A stretch of 64,000 bases of DNA, from the NCBI GenBank assembly GCA_030710605.1, contig CP092877.1, positions 6,714,395-6,778,394 of the forward strand, written 5' to 3'. How positions within the stretch are numbered: the first letter of the stretch is position 1; each line of letters starts with the position of its first letter. The stretch is from Cordylochernes scorpioides. Its lineage: Eukaryota > Arthropoda > Arachnida > Pseudoscorpiones > Chernetidae. The notes under the pieces were generated by a model. That model saw only the letters and a list, made by a program, of their open reading frames with translations. It did no database searches and had not been told where the DNA came from. Of this stretch, positions 1 to 11,757 are shown one piece after another. A program made the translations under genes and the position numbers.

Positions 1-75
1 ACCTAGCACCTAGCGACTTTTAATTATATTCCCTAACTTCAAAGCACCACTAAAAGCAAGGCGCGTTGACACAAG
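1..75 (+). pseudogene. Possible mariner transposase tail, left copy, cut by the window edge
   Basis: The first bases match, in reverse complement, the end of the mariner-like relic at 35,030-35,245. Codons near positions 2-20 could encode the L-A-P-S-D-F type of motif that follows the catalytic region in mariner transposases. Too little lies in the window to say more. Confidence 0.35.
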
Positions 76-294
76 ACATTATTTTTCTACGATTTACTGA
101 CGCGTTCGCTTGTGTAGCGTCTCGAGAATGGTGTAGCCAATTCTAATACAACCCGAATATATCATTAACACAGCCAGAGTTATGTATTGGGTTCGGAAAC
201 CTATTGTACACGCCTTATACAAGCAGAATAAGTAAAGCCTGGTAAATTCAGGACATTGAGATAGAATTTTAAAAAATAAATAAATTTGTTCCAA

Positions 295-1150
295 TTCTAC
301 ACAACTAGGTATTTTTAAGTGCGCCGATAAACAATACTATTGTTAAGGCCATGTTATTAAAAATAACATTTTCGCTACTGGTGAAAGATAGTACCCCCAT
401 TAATTTAATCTCGTATAGTGGTGGTGAAAATTTTCAGATATATAATAAAAACCTCTCTTCACGAATCTATTATTAGAAAAGAGGGTTTTATTCCAACGCT
501 ACCAAGTTCTAAATATGAGAGTGAAAGAGCTAGACAGATCTAAGAAACAAAGGTTGATGGAGGCGGTGGTGGTCGTAATTTTAAACCATTCATTTGGTGT
601 CCATTAATAACGTCGAGGGCTGAACTTGGCAGCCGCTCTTCTCTCTGTCTACTTTAGAGATATTTGGAAATGATATTCATTTTTGGAAAGGCGTGAACAT
701 TTTCTCTTTCATCTTCCGTTTTTTATTTAAATGGGGCATAGTGCATTGTATAGGAATGTAAGGTTAAAGATCCGGAACTGTACTGTAGAAAAATGCTTGT
801 AAGGAAAATATGACGAGTAAAGCGGCCTCCAACCGTTCATTTAGGGTTAGCCTCCCTACATCGGGGTGGGTCCGTTTAATTCCCAGCCTATGTAGTACAG
901 AGGAATATAATAGCGGGTTACTGGAGAAAGAGAACAGAGTTGGCTCGAGCCTTAAAAACTGCCTTAACTTCTGTGGGTGGTCCCAATCTGTGGAGGAAGA
1001 TTCGCCTTAACTGCGAATTCACTTATAATTATTTTATATATACCTAGAGAGAGAGAGAGAGAGTCAAAAATACATTCGCGAAAATTTGAAATTGAACAAT
1101 AAAAGATTCAGCGATATCTTCCAAAGAAATCCCTTCCCTCACCGCCAAAC
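295..1150. other. Non-coding stretch with a GA microsatellite
   Basis: No coding or RNA gene is supported here. A (GA)n tract lies at about 1,046-1,063. The mirror region of the right arm (34,009-35,000) is similar and has the complementary (CT)n tract at 34,009-34,025. Confidence 0.6.
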
Positions 1151-1159
1151 CAGATGTTC

Positions 1160-2412
1160 ATTAAAGCCAGGCAATCAAGGCTGGGCTACACCGTCCTCTC
1201 AGTAAAGCCAGGCTATCAAGGGTGTGTGGGCAACACCGCCCTCTCAGTAAAGGCTGGGGTACCCCGGCCTTTCAGTAAAGGCTGGCTATCAAGGGTGTGT
1301 GGGCTACACCGCCCTCTCAGTAAAGGTTGGCTATCAAGGCTGGGCTACACCGTCCTCTAAGTAAAGGTTGGCTATTAAGGGTGTTTGGGCTACACCGTCC
1401 TTTAAGTAAAGGCTGGCTATCAAGGCTGGGGTACCCCGGCCCTCTCAGTAAAGGCTGGCTATCAAGGGTGTGTCGAGTACACCGCCCTCTCAGTAAAGGC
1501 TGGCTATCAAGGCTGGGGTACCCCGGCCTCTCAGTAAAGGCTGGCTATCAAGGCTGGGGTACCCCGGCCTCTCAGTAAAGGTTGGCTATCAAGGCTGGGC
1601 TACACCGTCCTCTCAGTAAAGCCTGGCTATCAAGGCTGGGCTACACCGTCCTCTCAGTAAAGGTTGGCTATCAAGGCTGGGGTACACCGTCCTCTCAGTA
1701 AAGCCAGGCTATCAAGGCTGGGCTACACCGTCCTCTCAGTAAAGGTTGGCTATCAAGGCTGGGCTACACCGTCCTCTCAGTAAAGCCTGGCTATCAAGGC
1801 TGGGGTACACCGTCCTCTCAGTAAAGGTTGGCTATCAAGGCTGGGCTACACCGTCCTCTCAGTAAAGCCAGGCTATCAAGGCTGGGCTACACCGTCCTCT
1901 CAGTAAAGCCAGACTATCAAGGCTGGGCTACACCGTCCTCTCAGTAAAGCCAGGCTATCAAGGCTGGGCTACACCGTCCTCTCGGTAAAGCCAGGCTATC
2001 AAGGCTGGGCTACACCGTCCTCTCAGTAAAGCCAGGCTATCAAGGCTGGGCTACACCGTCCTCTCAGTAAAGGTTGGCTATCAAGGCTGGGCTACACCGT
2101 CCTCTCAGTAAAGGTTGGCTATCAAGGCTGGGCTACACCGTCCTCTCAGTAAAGGTTGGCTATCAAGGCTGGGCTACACCGTCCTTTAAGTAAAGGTTGG
2201 CTATTAAGGGTGTGTGGGCTACACCGCCCTCTCAGTAAAGGCTGGCTATCAAGGCTGGAGTACCCCGCTCTCTCAGTAAAGGCTGGCTATCAAGGCTGGG
2301 GTACCCCGGCCTCTCAGTTAAGGTTGGCTATCAAGGCTGGGCTACACCGTCCTCTCAGTAAAGCCTGGCTATCAAGGCTGGGGTACACCGTCCTCTCAGT
2401 AAAGGTTGGCTA
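1160..2412 (+). repeat. 41-bp minisatellite, left arm (about 30 copies)
   Basis: The unit repeats with a period of 41 bp, measured between equivalent bases at 1,625 and 1,666. Its core word is GGCTATCAAGGCTGGG, and variants alternate between gctacaccgtc and gtaccccggc at the end of the unit. The array begins within about ten bases of the splice donor of the second beat exon (donor GT at 2,418-2,419). On that gene's strand the array therefore lies at the very start of the next intron. Some units are shortened, and the arrays in the two arms differ in length and variant order. Confidence 0.95.
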
Positions 2413-2419
2413 TATATAC

Positions 2420-2621
2420 CTGAGGCGGCGGGCCAGCGGTAGTCCAAGCTGTGCAGCTCCGACACCGCCATGACGGTCCGCTCCGTGAAGAGCCGCACCA
2501 CTCGCGCCAGGCTGGAGGTACACCGCAGCTTCAGGTCCTCGGGCCGGAAGTGTTCTTTCTCCACCCGCAGCCGGAGGGTGAGGAGGTGCGGCCCGACTTG
2601 CCGCACATCGCGCGGGTTGGC
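2420..2621 (-). CDS. beat: beat-family Ig protein, second recognised exon (left copy)
   Basis: On the minus strand a GTTGCAG acceptor precedes base 2,621 and a CAG|GTATAT donor follows base 2,420, giving a 202-nt exon that starts in phase 0. The translation begins A-N-P-R-D-V and contains LLTLRLRVEKEHF and EDLKLRCTSSLA. This matches the second half of the second Ig domain of beaten-path proteins, secreted or membrane-anchored Ig proteins in axon guidance that bind Side-family receptors. The cysteine in LKLRC would close the Ig fold with the cysteine of the upstream exon. It is 202/202 identical to the right-arm copy at 32,299-32,500. Other exons of the gene are not visible in the window. Confidence 0.8.
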
Positions 2622-2935
2622 CTGCAACCATGTTTGTTTTATATTGTAATATTGTGTGATTGTATTTGTGTAAAGTACCATTTCTTACCAAATTATACAC
2701 ACTACAGTGAAACATTATATAGGCAACCCATTCGTTCAGGTTCACCTTCATGATGTACATCCTCCATTAACAGTTATTTATCTATATTTATCTTTATTCA
2801 AACTTATGTATTCATATTTACATTTATTTTATTGACATCACCTTATATATAACCATATATGAACCATGTAATAAATAAGTTTCAATCTCAATTTTCAATC
2901 GCCTCCGAAGAGAACCGGAGAGAAATCTATATTTT

Positions 2936-3374
2936 ATGGGGCATTTTCCACTCCAAAAAGCTCCAATGGCATTGGCTGAAAGCCAATTGCCTTCTGCAAC
3001 TGATGATGCAATCAGCACCTCTCCAGCAACGGAGGGGAAGACCAATAACCACCCTGGTACAGGCAACCCATCTAAGAACTGGGATGTTCTCATCGATCGG
3101 GATAACCAACTCCCCATGGAGGAAGACAACGACGGCTTCACCAAAGTGAAGCCCAGGAGGAAGAGGCCTGTTGACTCCGAGGAAGAGGGTCGAGAGAATT
3201 GACCTCGGCAACGCGCTCTTCTCCGTGGAGGACGCTGACCTCATCACTGCGCTGCGGCCATATGGACAGGTCACGTCCATCACCCAGAAGATGATGCAGC
3301 TAGAGGATTCCTGCTGGGCTGATGCTCGTCGGGAGGCTTTTATTACTCTGCGGGACGGAGTAAAGCTCTCCTAG
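2936..3374 (+). pseudogene. LINE ORF1 remnant, left copy
   Basis: An N-terminal piece with an EEDNDGFTKVKPRRKRPV-like segment runs into RVERIDLGNALFS after an internal deletion at about 3,187. It continues with ALRPYGQVTSITQKMMQLE. The right-arm copy has intervening sequence, so the deletion can be placed precisely. ORF1 of Tx1-like elements is a nucleic-acid-binding coat protein. Here it is frameshifted and cannot be intact. Confidence 0.7.
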
Positions 3375-3591
3375 ATACCTACCGGTTGTATGTCAAGGCC
3401 AAGAGCGTGGTTACACACGTCTATGTGACAGACGGCATCAAGTGCTCAGTTCTGCTATAAACAAGAGCACAAACGTGCAGAGGAAGGCCATTGCCAACTT
3501 GCCCAACGCGCTCATGGCTATAATAGGGGAAAACGAGCAGTACCCTGTATAAGAAGCTATCGCGTGCCAGGAACTCTGCTCGCAAGTCCAA

Positions 3592-4251
3592 ATGAACTTC
3601 CATGTTGCCACCCTGAACACGCGCGGCATCGCCGCTCTTCGCAGGAGAATCCAGCTCTGCTGTTTTCTCAAGGAGCACGAAATTGACATCTGCTTCCTGC
3701 AGGAGATCAACGTCATGTCCCTGGACGACGTCGGAGATCTCTGCCACGGCTGCAGCACCGTTGTTGCGCCCGCAACGACCTCAGTGGGATCAGGACTTGC
3801 CTGCGTCTTCGCGTCTGGGCTCGCTGTTCACCGGCAGCAGATCCTATTGCCTGGCAAGGTTTCTGTCATCGACCTCACCGTCCGGGTAATCTCCATGACG
3901 TGCGTCAACGCCTACGTCTCTCATGCTCCTGAAGAGTGGTGCCGTCAGCTCCAGATCATCGCAGCTTTGGCGCGTAAAGAAGGTGCGTGGATCCTCGGTG
4001 AACTGAATATCTCCGAGGAGTCGGCGAAGGACCTGGCATTCGGTTCAACAGAAGCCCTCGCGGAGCTCTTGGACCAAGCCGACCTCGTCGACGTCTCCAC
4101 ATTCTTTGATGCTGCACTGGAGCACACCAGGGTTGCCACTATCGGAAGCCGCGTCGTCTGGACAGAATACTACTTCCATCAAGTGTCTGCGACCGCGTCA
4201 CCCAATACCAAACTACAGACTACGCCTACTCGAACCACCGTGCCGTCCTGA
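3592..4251 (+). pseudogene. LINE AP-endonuclease domain, left copy
   Basis: The 219-residue open frame begins MNFHVATLNTRG and carries the family landmarks LQEIN (Mg-binding glutamate), a GSGLA segment and WILGELN, the position of the usual GDFN-type motif. The domain nicks target DNA for target-primed reverse transcription. The frame ends at about 4,251 and RT coding resumes in another frame, so the ORF2 protein is broken. The right-arm copy reads WILGDVN at the same place, closer to the family consensus. Confidence 0.85.
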
Positions 4252-4259
4252 TCCAAGTA

Positions 4260-6183
4260 GGATACTGAGTCTTACAAGACCTTCCTGCATTGGCAAGTTG
4301 CTACGGTCAGACCTGTTTTTGGATAGAATGGAAACGTTCATCGATGAACTACCGGAAGACCAAGCAAATCTCTCACCCCCAATTATATGGGAACAATTGA
4401 CTAGGATCAAGGCAAATCTGGTCGCGGAGATACGGTCCCTCGCGCCTGCCGTCGCCGAGTCCGGCGGTGGATACATCGAGAGAGCAAGCCTCGACACTGC
4501 CCGCTCCGATTATCCTACCTTGTCGGACCTCGGGCGTTTCCTCCGAGTCAGACGTCTCTCACCCTTCACCTTCACCGACGACAACGGCAACGCCATCTCC
4601 GGGGGCCAGCTTAGGCGTTTCCTTCAAGAATGCTTAAGCAGTCTCTTCGCTCAGGCTCCAAGTTCGGAAAAAGTCATCGCCGACTTCCTAGCTGAAGTGA
4701 CACCCCTGGAGTTCGACGAGGGGGACCAACTCTTTCTCGCCGACATCTCCCGCGACCAGATAGAAGCAACCATCCGCCGCCTGCCAAACGGCCGTGCCTC
4801 GGAATGGGACGGTTTACCCTAGAAGTTTGTCAAAGCCTTTAAGGAATTCTTCGCTGAAGTTCTTTGGCAAGCCTTCGAGGCTTCTCGACTCCGCAGGTCC
4901 TTGCCTCCATCCTCAAGGCGCAGCAAGGTCATCCTGTTGCCGAAAGTGCACGGTGGACCGGGTATACAGGCATTCCGGCCAATCATTCTACAGGGACTGA
5001 CTACAGGGTTCTCAGCGGCGTGCTCATGACCCATCTGCGACGTCATCTGCCAGACCTCGTGCCCAAGTGTCAGCTCTACGCCGTTTCAGGACGGTCATCC
5101 TCCTGGAATATACACACGCAAGTGTCTGACAAAGTCGCCTGGGCTGCGAGACATGACACACCGCTGGCTGTTATCTCTTTGGACCTGAAGTCGACCTTCG
5201 ACACCCCGAGCAGGGTCTACCTATTCGCCCTGCTAGAGAAGCTGGGCCATAATCTACCTTCCTAGGGTGGACTGCTGTCTTCTACAGGGAAGCAGACGCC
5301 TCCATCCGGGTCGGATATGTATACACCAAGGCCATCCCACTTCTCAACGGAGTGAGGCAGGGCTGCCGCCTCAGCGCCGAGCTCTTCAGCACCGGAGTTG
5401 GACCTCTGCTACGCCGCTTCGAGAGGATTGAGTCACTGTAGCGTGGTCGCCTATGCGGATGACATCGTACTCTTCATCAGGGACGACGCTCAGTTTGAGC
5501 TTGTGCCCCTAGTTTTCGAAGAGTTCCGCATGTCCTCCGGGGGGCTGTCAACTTCAGCAAGAGCTGCGGGCTCTGGCGCGTTTCCTGGAAGCACCGGACG
5601 GATTCTCCTCTGGGAATCTCCTGGACGTCCGAGTGGCTGACTGTCCTGGGTTGCACAATCTTTGCCAGAACACCTTCGCCTTCCAGGCCTCGTGCCTGAT
5701 GGGGTTGCTGGAGCGAACCATCGCGAGGTGGTCACTCTTCACCCGCGGCCTGTCGCTGGTGGGTTGTGCCCGCGCGCGAATAGCCTGGTCCTGGTTTCCA
5801 TCATGAATCAACTTCACGGCTATCTTCTACCTGACACCACCATCGGCCGGCTGCAGGCACGGCTGGTACGCTTCATGTGGGGTACGAGCCAAGTATCGTG
5901 GCTCCCCGGGGGAATCCTGACTCGTTCAGACTCTGAAGGTGGCGTCGGACTGCTTGACATCGCGGGCCAGCTTCGGCTCGACTACCTGAAGCGGGTCCAG
6001 GCCTCACTTCGCGGCGCCGCCAACGGCTACTCTTGGCTGGTCCGCAGCCGGGCGTGGCTGACACCGCCGGCTCCTGACGTCTGGCTCTCCCCTAGGAGGA
6101 GGAGGTTGCTGAGCCTCTGGGAGGCCGCGGCCATCTTTCTTGAGCTGGACCACAGGGTTCTGCATGCGAAAACACGTTCCTGA
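4260..6183 (+). pseudogene. LINE reverse transcriptase and C-terminal region, left copy, frameshifted
   Basis: The linker (about 4,300-4,820) reads openly and ends DGLP followed by a stop. RT blocks follow in shifted frames: LDLKSTFD at about 5,180 (fingers/palm aspartate) and VVAYADDIVLF at about 5,450 (catalytic aspartates). A C-terminal segment at 5,662-6,183 includes FMWGTSQVSWL and GGVGLLDI, typical of the region after RT in Tx1/L1-type elements. At least three frame changes make it non-functional. Confidence 0.85.
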
Positions 6184-6689
6184 GGCCGTCAGACCTGCTG
6201 GCTACAGGCGACCGTCGGTGGCTTCTCCGATGGCGCCCCTGCCATAGCGCGCTCAACGCGGACCACGCAGCATCATGGGGCCTTCTGCCAGCGTCTCCTG
6301 CAGGAAAACGCCAACTCCAGCTATCACGCGGAGTACGAGGCGGAGACCATTTCCTGCGGGGATCGGCGACCCCCATTACCCACCTCACTAGCCAGAGGGC
6401 GCGCCGGACACTGGACTCGTCACGGCTGCAGGAGCATCCTGTTGCCGAGCTTGCTGCGCGGTGGACCCCTACCGTGGATATGCCTCTTTTCATCCCATTG
6501 GCCGACCTGCGTCGCAACTGCTTTTCGGGGCACGACACAGAGGTCGCCCTACTGCTGGCTCTTCACGCCCTACCCCATCCTCGAGGCGTTCCACCTTTGC
6601 CACCTGTGCCACCTGCGACGGGTCGCTGACCCACAGATACTGGAGTTGCTGAGCCGTGCGACCCCTGCTCCGGGAAGTAATTTTATCAT

Positions 6690-7797
6690 GCAAAATATAT
6701 AAAATGATAAATGCACATACTTCCCTGAAATACATCTTCTTTTACTTGTTCATCATAAATCAAATATTTTCTTCTCTTTAAAACATAATTATATTCATTA
6801 TCAGGCATTCCTAAAAAAAAACTAAATGTTCTGTTTCAATCATGTTTCTCTACCTTGTTGTTGCATGTTCTGGTGGCAGATGCATTTTCTTTATCCTAGA
6901 ATGAAATTTAGAAACATTTCATTGAGACCTATTGCTATGGCAATATGGGGCAAATAGCACCAATTGCCTCAAAAACTATGTTTAAGACATTATACGTGGA
7001 TTAAATTTGGCTACACACTTTTTGAATTCGAAAATGCCTTGAGCATTTACAAAACTTGGTAACTGGCAATCAACCTTATTTAAGATGCCATTATATCGGT
7101 CCATACTTTAATGCTGTTATAATATAAAACCTGTTTTATCGGAAATTAATCGACTTTAAAATATTGTAGCGTAGAAATCAAGTCTTTGTATATCTGAAGA
7201 TGTGAAAGTAGTTATTGATGACGTCACGGCGACAAGTCGATAATATTAACAAACCAACCAACCTATCTACAGCTAGAGAATATCGAGCAAGCAAGCTAGG
7301 CAACTAAATGATGATTTAGCAAATGTAAAATTTTAAATCTGTTTCAAATATTTTCGTTGAATAATTAAATTAAATATAAATTATTTCTACGCCACAATAT
7401 TTCTCGAAAAAATTCTAGGTGAAAGAATATTCTAAAACATCTAACTAATCGTTGGAAGAGCAGAATGGCTGGTCAATCGGGCAGCATGGCGACCTAATGC
7501 TACCGTCTTGTTGACAGAAATATTCTATAATTAGCATAACAGTATTTCAGCCAATATTCATTTTTATCTCTAAGTTGAATGAGGAAAAGCTTCAAAACTC
7601 CTACTCTTGTTTGTTTTTTAATAAAACGTAATTTCTTGTGCAGTGTTCATATTTGATTTTTCTATTGTTTCGTATTTATATTTATCGAGGAGAAGCTTTA
7701 TTAAAATTCCGCTTTTTTTTTAAATTACTATAATTGAAAATACAAAATGGGAATATAATACGGAGTTACCCGAGGATGTAGTATCCCAAGGACTCAC
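6690..7797. other. Intron sequence, AT-rich, no gene seen
   Basis: This is the remainder of the beat intron between the LINE and exon 7,798-7,952. The right arm has the same sequence in reverse (27,655-28,390) but lacks about 180 bp of the part next to the LINE. No coding or structured feature is supported. Confidence 0.6.
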
Positions 7798-7952
7798 CTC
7801 TTTGTCGTTGACGTACCACGTGAGCTGCGGTACCTGGCCGCCCATCGCCAGCCCCGCCGTGCAGTTGAGGTGGACGATGCCGCCCACGTCATAGTGCGAG
7901 GCCAGGCCTGTGATTGTCGGGTCCCCCGGCTCATCGGGGGCCAGAGGTGTCA
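7798..7952 (-). CDS. beat: beat-family Ig protein, first recognised exon (left copy)
   Basis: On the minus strand a GCGCAG acceptor precedes base 7,952 and a GAG|GTGAGT donor follows base 7,798. The exon is 155 nt, beginning with two bases of a split codon and ending in phase 0, which matches the phase of the exon at 2,420-2,621. It encodes TPLAPDEPGDPTITG, then VHLNCTAG and PQLTWYVNDKE. These are the first cysteine and the tryptophan of the second Ig domain in beat proteins. It differs from the right-arm copy at six positions, all third-codon synonymous. The intron to the next exon is about 5.2 kb and holds the LINE. Confidence 0.82.
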
Positions 7953-9423
7953 CTGCGCACCCCCGGGTTTATCGCAGACGTCTACACCAGCCTTTATAGA
8001 ACAACACCAGCTTTTATTTACGAGAGATCTAATTTACGCACACTTCATATATGTGAGTGAGAAAATATAATCCTGTATAAACGTCATTGTAAATAGCCTC
8101 CCCGAAATACTTTAACTTCTTTCTATTAATCTTGACTAATTAATTAATCGCAATCTAAAATGTATCAATTCTCCCTCTATAATATGCCACAATGTATGTA
8201 TACTTTGGAATAAATTCCAATAAAAATGGAACCATCTTGAAACCAAAAGTAACAATGACTTTGAAGCAAGGGCTCATAAATATCTTTGAGGCAGCCGATA
8301 TCAGTCGTCCGCTTGGTATAAAAGAAGGTACGGCGCAGGTTGAAAAGCAGTTGAGTTTCAGCGATACTCAGGTTCGTGTCCCGGCCGTCCGATATTTTGC
8401 TTTTGGCTCCGAGAGGCCCGGGTTCACTTTTCTGTTTCGTCTCTGTGTGCCTTCCACCGCCTCTCCACCACGGCTGCCCTTCATCTCCATCCACCAATAA
8501 CCGCAAGTAGAAGCCGACAGGATGAGAAACGACGAGCAGAAGAGTCCGGGAGCAGGAGAACGGAGCCCTCAACGACCCGATACAAACATCTTTCGGGGCC
8601 CTGCTGACTCAACTCGTCACCATTCCCGAACGAATACAGCGGGTACCACTAACGCGAGCGACGGCCAGCGTTCCGTCCCCAGCAGGGACAATCCTACGTT
8701 CGCCAAGCTACACCTCGGGGTGAACGGCTGAACACCACCACAAGCTCCTAGCAGGTAGGGGATTCCCCTTCCTTTCGTGAATAACATTACACACTAAATA
8801 TTCTCATTAACCGTAAACTTTTAAATTATTTTTTTTTAGTAGACACCGGTGTCTTCTTAAATGTAATTCCACTAAAATCTTTTCACTTTTTGGAAAATAG
8901 TTTAATACAAAAATTGCGCCATTGTATAACGAACATCTACCAATAAGGTTCTTCTCTCAAAATGTCTCTCTCATCTACTCTAGGTTATGTTCACCTCACG
9001 ATAACCTTGGGCAGCACAACATATATATATATAAAGTTAAATTTTATATACTAGATTCGCAAATTAATTTCGGTAGTTTATCCATTGACATATGCTTAAA
9101 ATATCTTTCAAAATAAATCACCTCTGTCTTATAATTGTTCCATCTTTTACTTATTCCAAATTCATGTGATCATTGGGAATGCAAAAAAACATTCCCCACA
9201 TCTCAAACATCGTTACCCTCGCCTTGCAACCAACTAGGTAAATATAATTTTCCATCTCTGATAATTGCCTCCCATTTTAAGTCTTCCAATGCCCTTGTAA
9301 AAACACTGTTCACATTTACAGAGCCATACCTTAGCTAAGCCCAATTGCCATTTAGCAAATGTACCATCTGCTCTTTTTCACCTCATCCAACCACCACTGA
9401 TCTCCAACCCAGTTTTATACATG
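7953..9423. other. Arm sequence upstream of the beat exon, no gene recognised
   Basis: Open frames of 60-130 codons occur here (8,192-8,500 and 9,135-9,338 on plus, 8,177-8,572 on minus). They have no motif I can name and are not cleanly conserved with the mirror copies at 26,131-27,300. A box-B-like word GGTTCGTGTCC lies at about 8,370 without a convincing box A. Probably old repeats. Confidence 0.5.
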
Positions 9424-9840
9424 TTACACAACTTCCAACATACTGTAAAATTGATGAAAAGCTATCCGAAAGGTAAAGGTTCCAGAGTAAAGTTGGGAAA
9501 GATAGGTGGAGTCCAACTGCGGGGAACACCCCACGTGTGAGGGGTCAGGCGCCAAGACGGCATTCCAATGTCGGGGAGAACGGACAGTTTTGGTGATATC
9601 GGCTGTGACAAAAGACGCGGGAAGTGGTGTCTGGGCGTGTGGATGATCCTTCAAGACGGTGCCAGGAGAGCCTGACATCGTGGCGGCCTACAAGGTGGTG
9701 TAGTCTGGCTGGATGTGTATAGTGTGGAGCGGAACGTTTCACAAGAATGACATCCACGGCGCCAAGAATCCTTCTGACGGGGAAGTTGATGGCAAATCCC
9801 ATTTATTGAACTCCTTCTGTTAAGTGTGACGTAGTACGTG
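9424..9840 (-). repeat. Dispersed repeat family D, left-arm copy (truncated)
   Basis: It shares the CGCACTGAACAGAAGGAGT-type core and following sequence with 25,577-25,992 and 57,556-57,960. The other two copies start with GTTACGTCGTACCCAGAC, which this copy lacks. Short open frames inside are not convincing genes. It may be a solo LTR or other non-autonomous element. Confidence 0.7.
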
Positions 9841-11757
9841 GGTAAAGAACTGTAGAAAACTTTTAGGATAAAAATTGTAATAGTACAACACATTGGGATG
9901 ATATATATCAAATATTCGTAATATTTAAAAGAATTTGAATTTTCAGAATGTAAATATAGCGTTAAATAGTTCTTATCAGCTGTTAATAGTGAGTTCATTT
10001 TTAATGGTTTACAGTTGAGGCTAATGAAAACTATCGTTGAATCGAAGATCGTTAAATTGAAGTTAGAGTGTACTATGTATTTTATATAGCGGGTGGATAT
10101 ATTGCAGGCGAGGACGGTATTTATTACCAGTTCGCCCATCCTGTGTGCCGACATATAAATGTTGCCTCCCCAATAAAGAGAAAAAAGAGAAGAGACTCGA
10201 GGATTACCGGAAACAAAACTTAAATTATCCGCTGAGATCTCTTACCATTTAATTAAATGGAATTAAAACCCTTCATTCCTATTGGCTGCTCGAACGCCCT
10301 AAAAAGAGAGAAAAGTCATAGGCGGCTTTTTAAAAATAGTGTGCTGTCTTTAATAAAAAGAGCCACACACATAAGACTAGATATTGTGAACTACACAATG
10401 GTGGTTGGAAGAGCGTTTGTCACGGATCGGGTTTGTCATATTTGGGGAGAGTTTCGAACGCCTTCATAATAAAATCAAACTAGAAATTTTGAGTTCTTAA
10501 ACGTATATTCTAACTGATCAAGAATAATTTGAGAAACTCAGTGAAATAATTTCCCACTATGTACTAATAGCAATTCTTAACCTGCAACCCCAAAACACAT
10601 TATTGACTGTATTGACTCATCCATTGATGAGCTCTACTCTTCCCCGGCAGACACCATCAAAAGTCTCAAGTTTTACAAGCTTGATACCTTAATATGATTG
10701 AGTGGAGATAATAAAGAAGAAGAAGAGAAGTGAAAATAATAAATAAAACAATTTTAACCATCTGTTTCAGAACATCTGTTTCCTTACCCCAGTTGTTTTT
10801 GGACAACCGTATGACGTGTAAAAGCCGATTTATAAGCTTGGTTCTGTTGTTATTTATTGCCGTTAGAATATTCAAATATTTATTGATAAATTAAGAACAT
10901 TGAGTGGAATAATAAAGAAGAAGAAGAGAAGTGAAAATAATAAATAAAACAATTTTAACCATTAACCAAATCTATGGTTGAACACGTCATGCCATTTGTT
11001 TCAGAAAAAGACAAGATGCACGTTTTTAACAGTTTGTACACTTTCACTTTTGTACTATTTTTATGAATAGATATATTTAAATATATTATTTTAAACACTT
11101 TACTTTTCAGATTACGTTTTTAGATTACTCTTTTACTTTATACTTTTTAATTCAAGAACATCTGTTTCCTTACCCCAGTTGTTTTTGGACAACCGTATGA
11201 CGTGTAAAAGCCGATTTATAAGCTTGGTTCTGTTGTTATTTATTGCCGCTAGAATATTCAAATATTTATTGATAAATTAAGAACATTCACCTCAAAAATA
11301 AAAATATAGACTTCCTTCTACTCATTTTGTTTCTCTCTTACTCTTCCTTATTTTTTATTCAAATATGTAGGAATATATTACAATACACACTATATTTTCA
11401 TTTGTACCATAATTATAAATAGTGTAACGGCCCCTAAATGTAGATACAATTCAACGCGCCAGCTTGGCCATCATGTATTCACAAACAATATAATAAAGTT
11501 TTATTGAGAGTCCGCCGCACCCAAGACAGGACAAGGATCCAATTTCAAGAGTCGTTAGTTCGTTTTAACCCCTCCACCGACATATGAGCCGCCAACAGCA
11601 GATCATCTCCTCCTCTCATGTAGATGACACCCTCTCCTGGACCTTGTCCGCATCTTCGGTGCTGATGATGTGACATCCAACCTGCTTCGTCATTTGTGTT
11701 ACCCATTGACGCCTGAAACCACTTTGGCCCCATGACTGCAAGTCCTTGCAATACCAC
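9841..11757. other. Left-arm flank with a local direct duplication, otherwise no gene
   Basis: No coding gene is supported. Mirror sequence lies at 23,370-24,871. The duplicated part is listed separately. Confidence 0.55.
10702..11287 (+). repeat. Left-arm-specific local direct duplication
   Basis: A block starting AAGAACATCTGTTTCC lies at 10,769-10,896 and recurs at 11,154-11,287 with one T/C difference noted (CCGTTAGAA versus CCGCTAGAA). A second block, AATAATAAAGAAGAAGAAG, appears at about 10,706 and 10,909. The right arm has a single, more diverged copy at about 23,840-23,970. Confidence 0.85.

Larger units (their letters stand above)
2880..6690 (+). mobile_element. Tx1/L1-type non-LTR retrotransposon, left-arm copy, degenerate
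   Basis: The order is ORF1 remnant, AP-endonuclease, reverse transcriptase, then a C-terminal region, all on the plus strand. It lies inside the beat intron, antisense to that gene. Motifs include ATLNTRG and FLQEIN (endonuclease), ITDYRVLSG-like RT block spread over shifted frames, and VAYADDIVLF (RT catalytic YADD). Several stops and frameshifts break it. Compared with the right-arm copy it lacks about 375 bp of ORF1 at position 3,187 but keeps the endonuclease-RT linker at about 4,290-4,820. I could not define a poly-A tail or target-site duplication. Confidence 0.9.
1..11757 (+). repeat. Left arm of a large inverted duplication
   Basis: Reverse-complement matches to 23,370-35,065 run along the whole arm. 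Anchors I checked are 38-46 with 35,033-35,041, 2,420-2,621 with 32,299-32,500, 7,798-7,952 with 27,500-27,654, 9,421-9,441 with 26,028-26,048, 10,135-10,152 with 24,562-24,579, and ~11,757 with ~23,370. The sum of paired coordinates drifts between about 34,700 and 35,470, so the arms differ by several indels. Homology reaches the first bases of the window and probably continues to the left. Non-coding parts differ by substitutions and small indels, while the beat exons are nearly identical. Confidence 0.93.

Noticed and set aside
1327..2473. Long open frames through the 41-bp array (repeated K-A-G-Y-Q-G-type peptide)
   Set aside because: They exist only because the tandem unit lacks stops in some phases. 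The two arms do not conserve the frame, and the array lies in an intron.
8360..8450. tRNA-like box-B words suggesting a tRNA or SINE
   Set aside because: No box A at the right distance and no cloverleaf could be drawn; 21,886 fails the same test.
9135..9338. Open frame with spaced cysteines, mirrored at 26,131-26,334
   Set aside because: It is present in both arms but with no recognisable domain, and it is embedded in repeat sequence without splice signals or codon bias. Not enough to call a gene.
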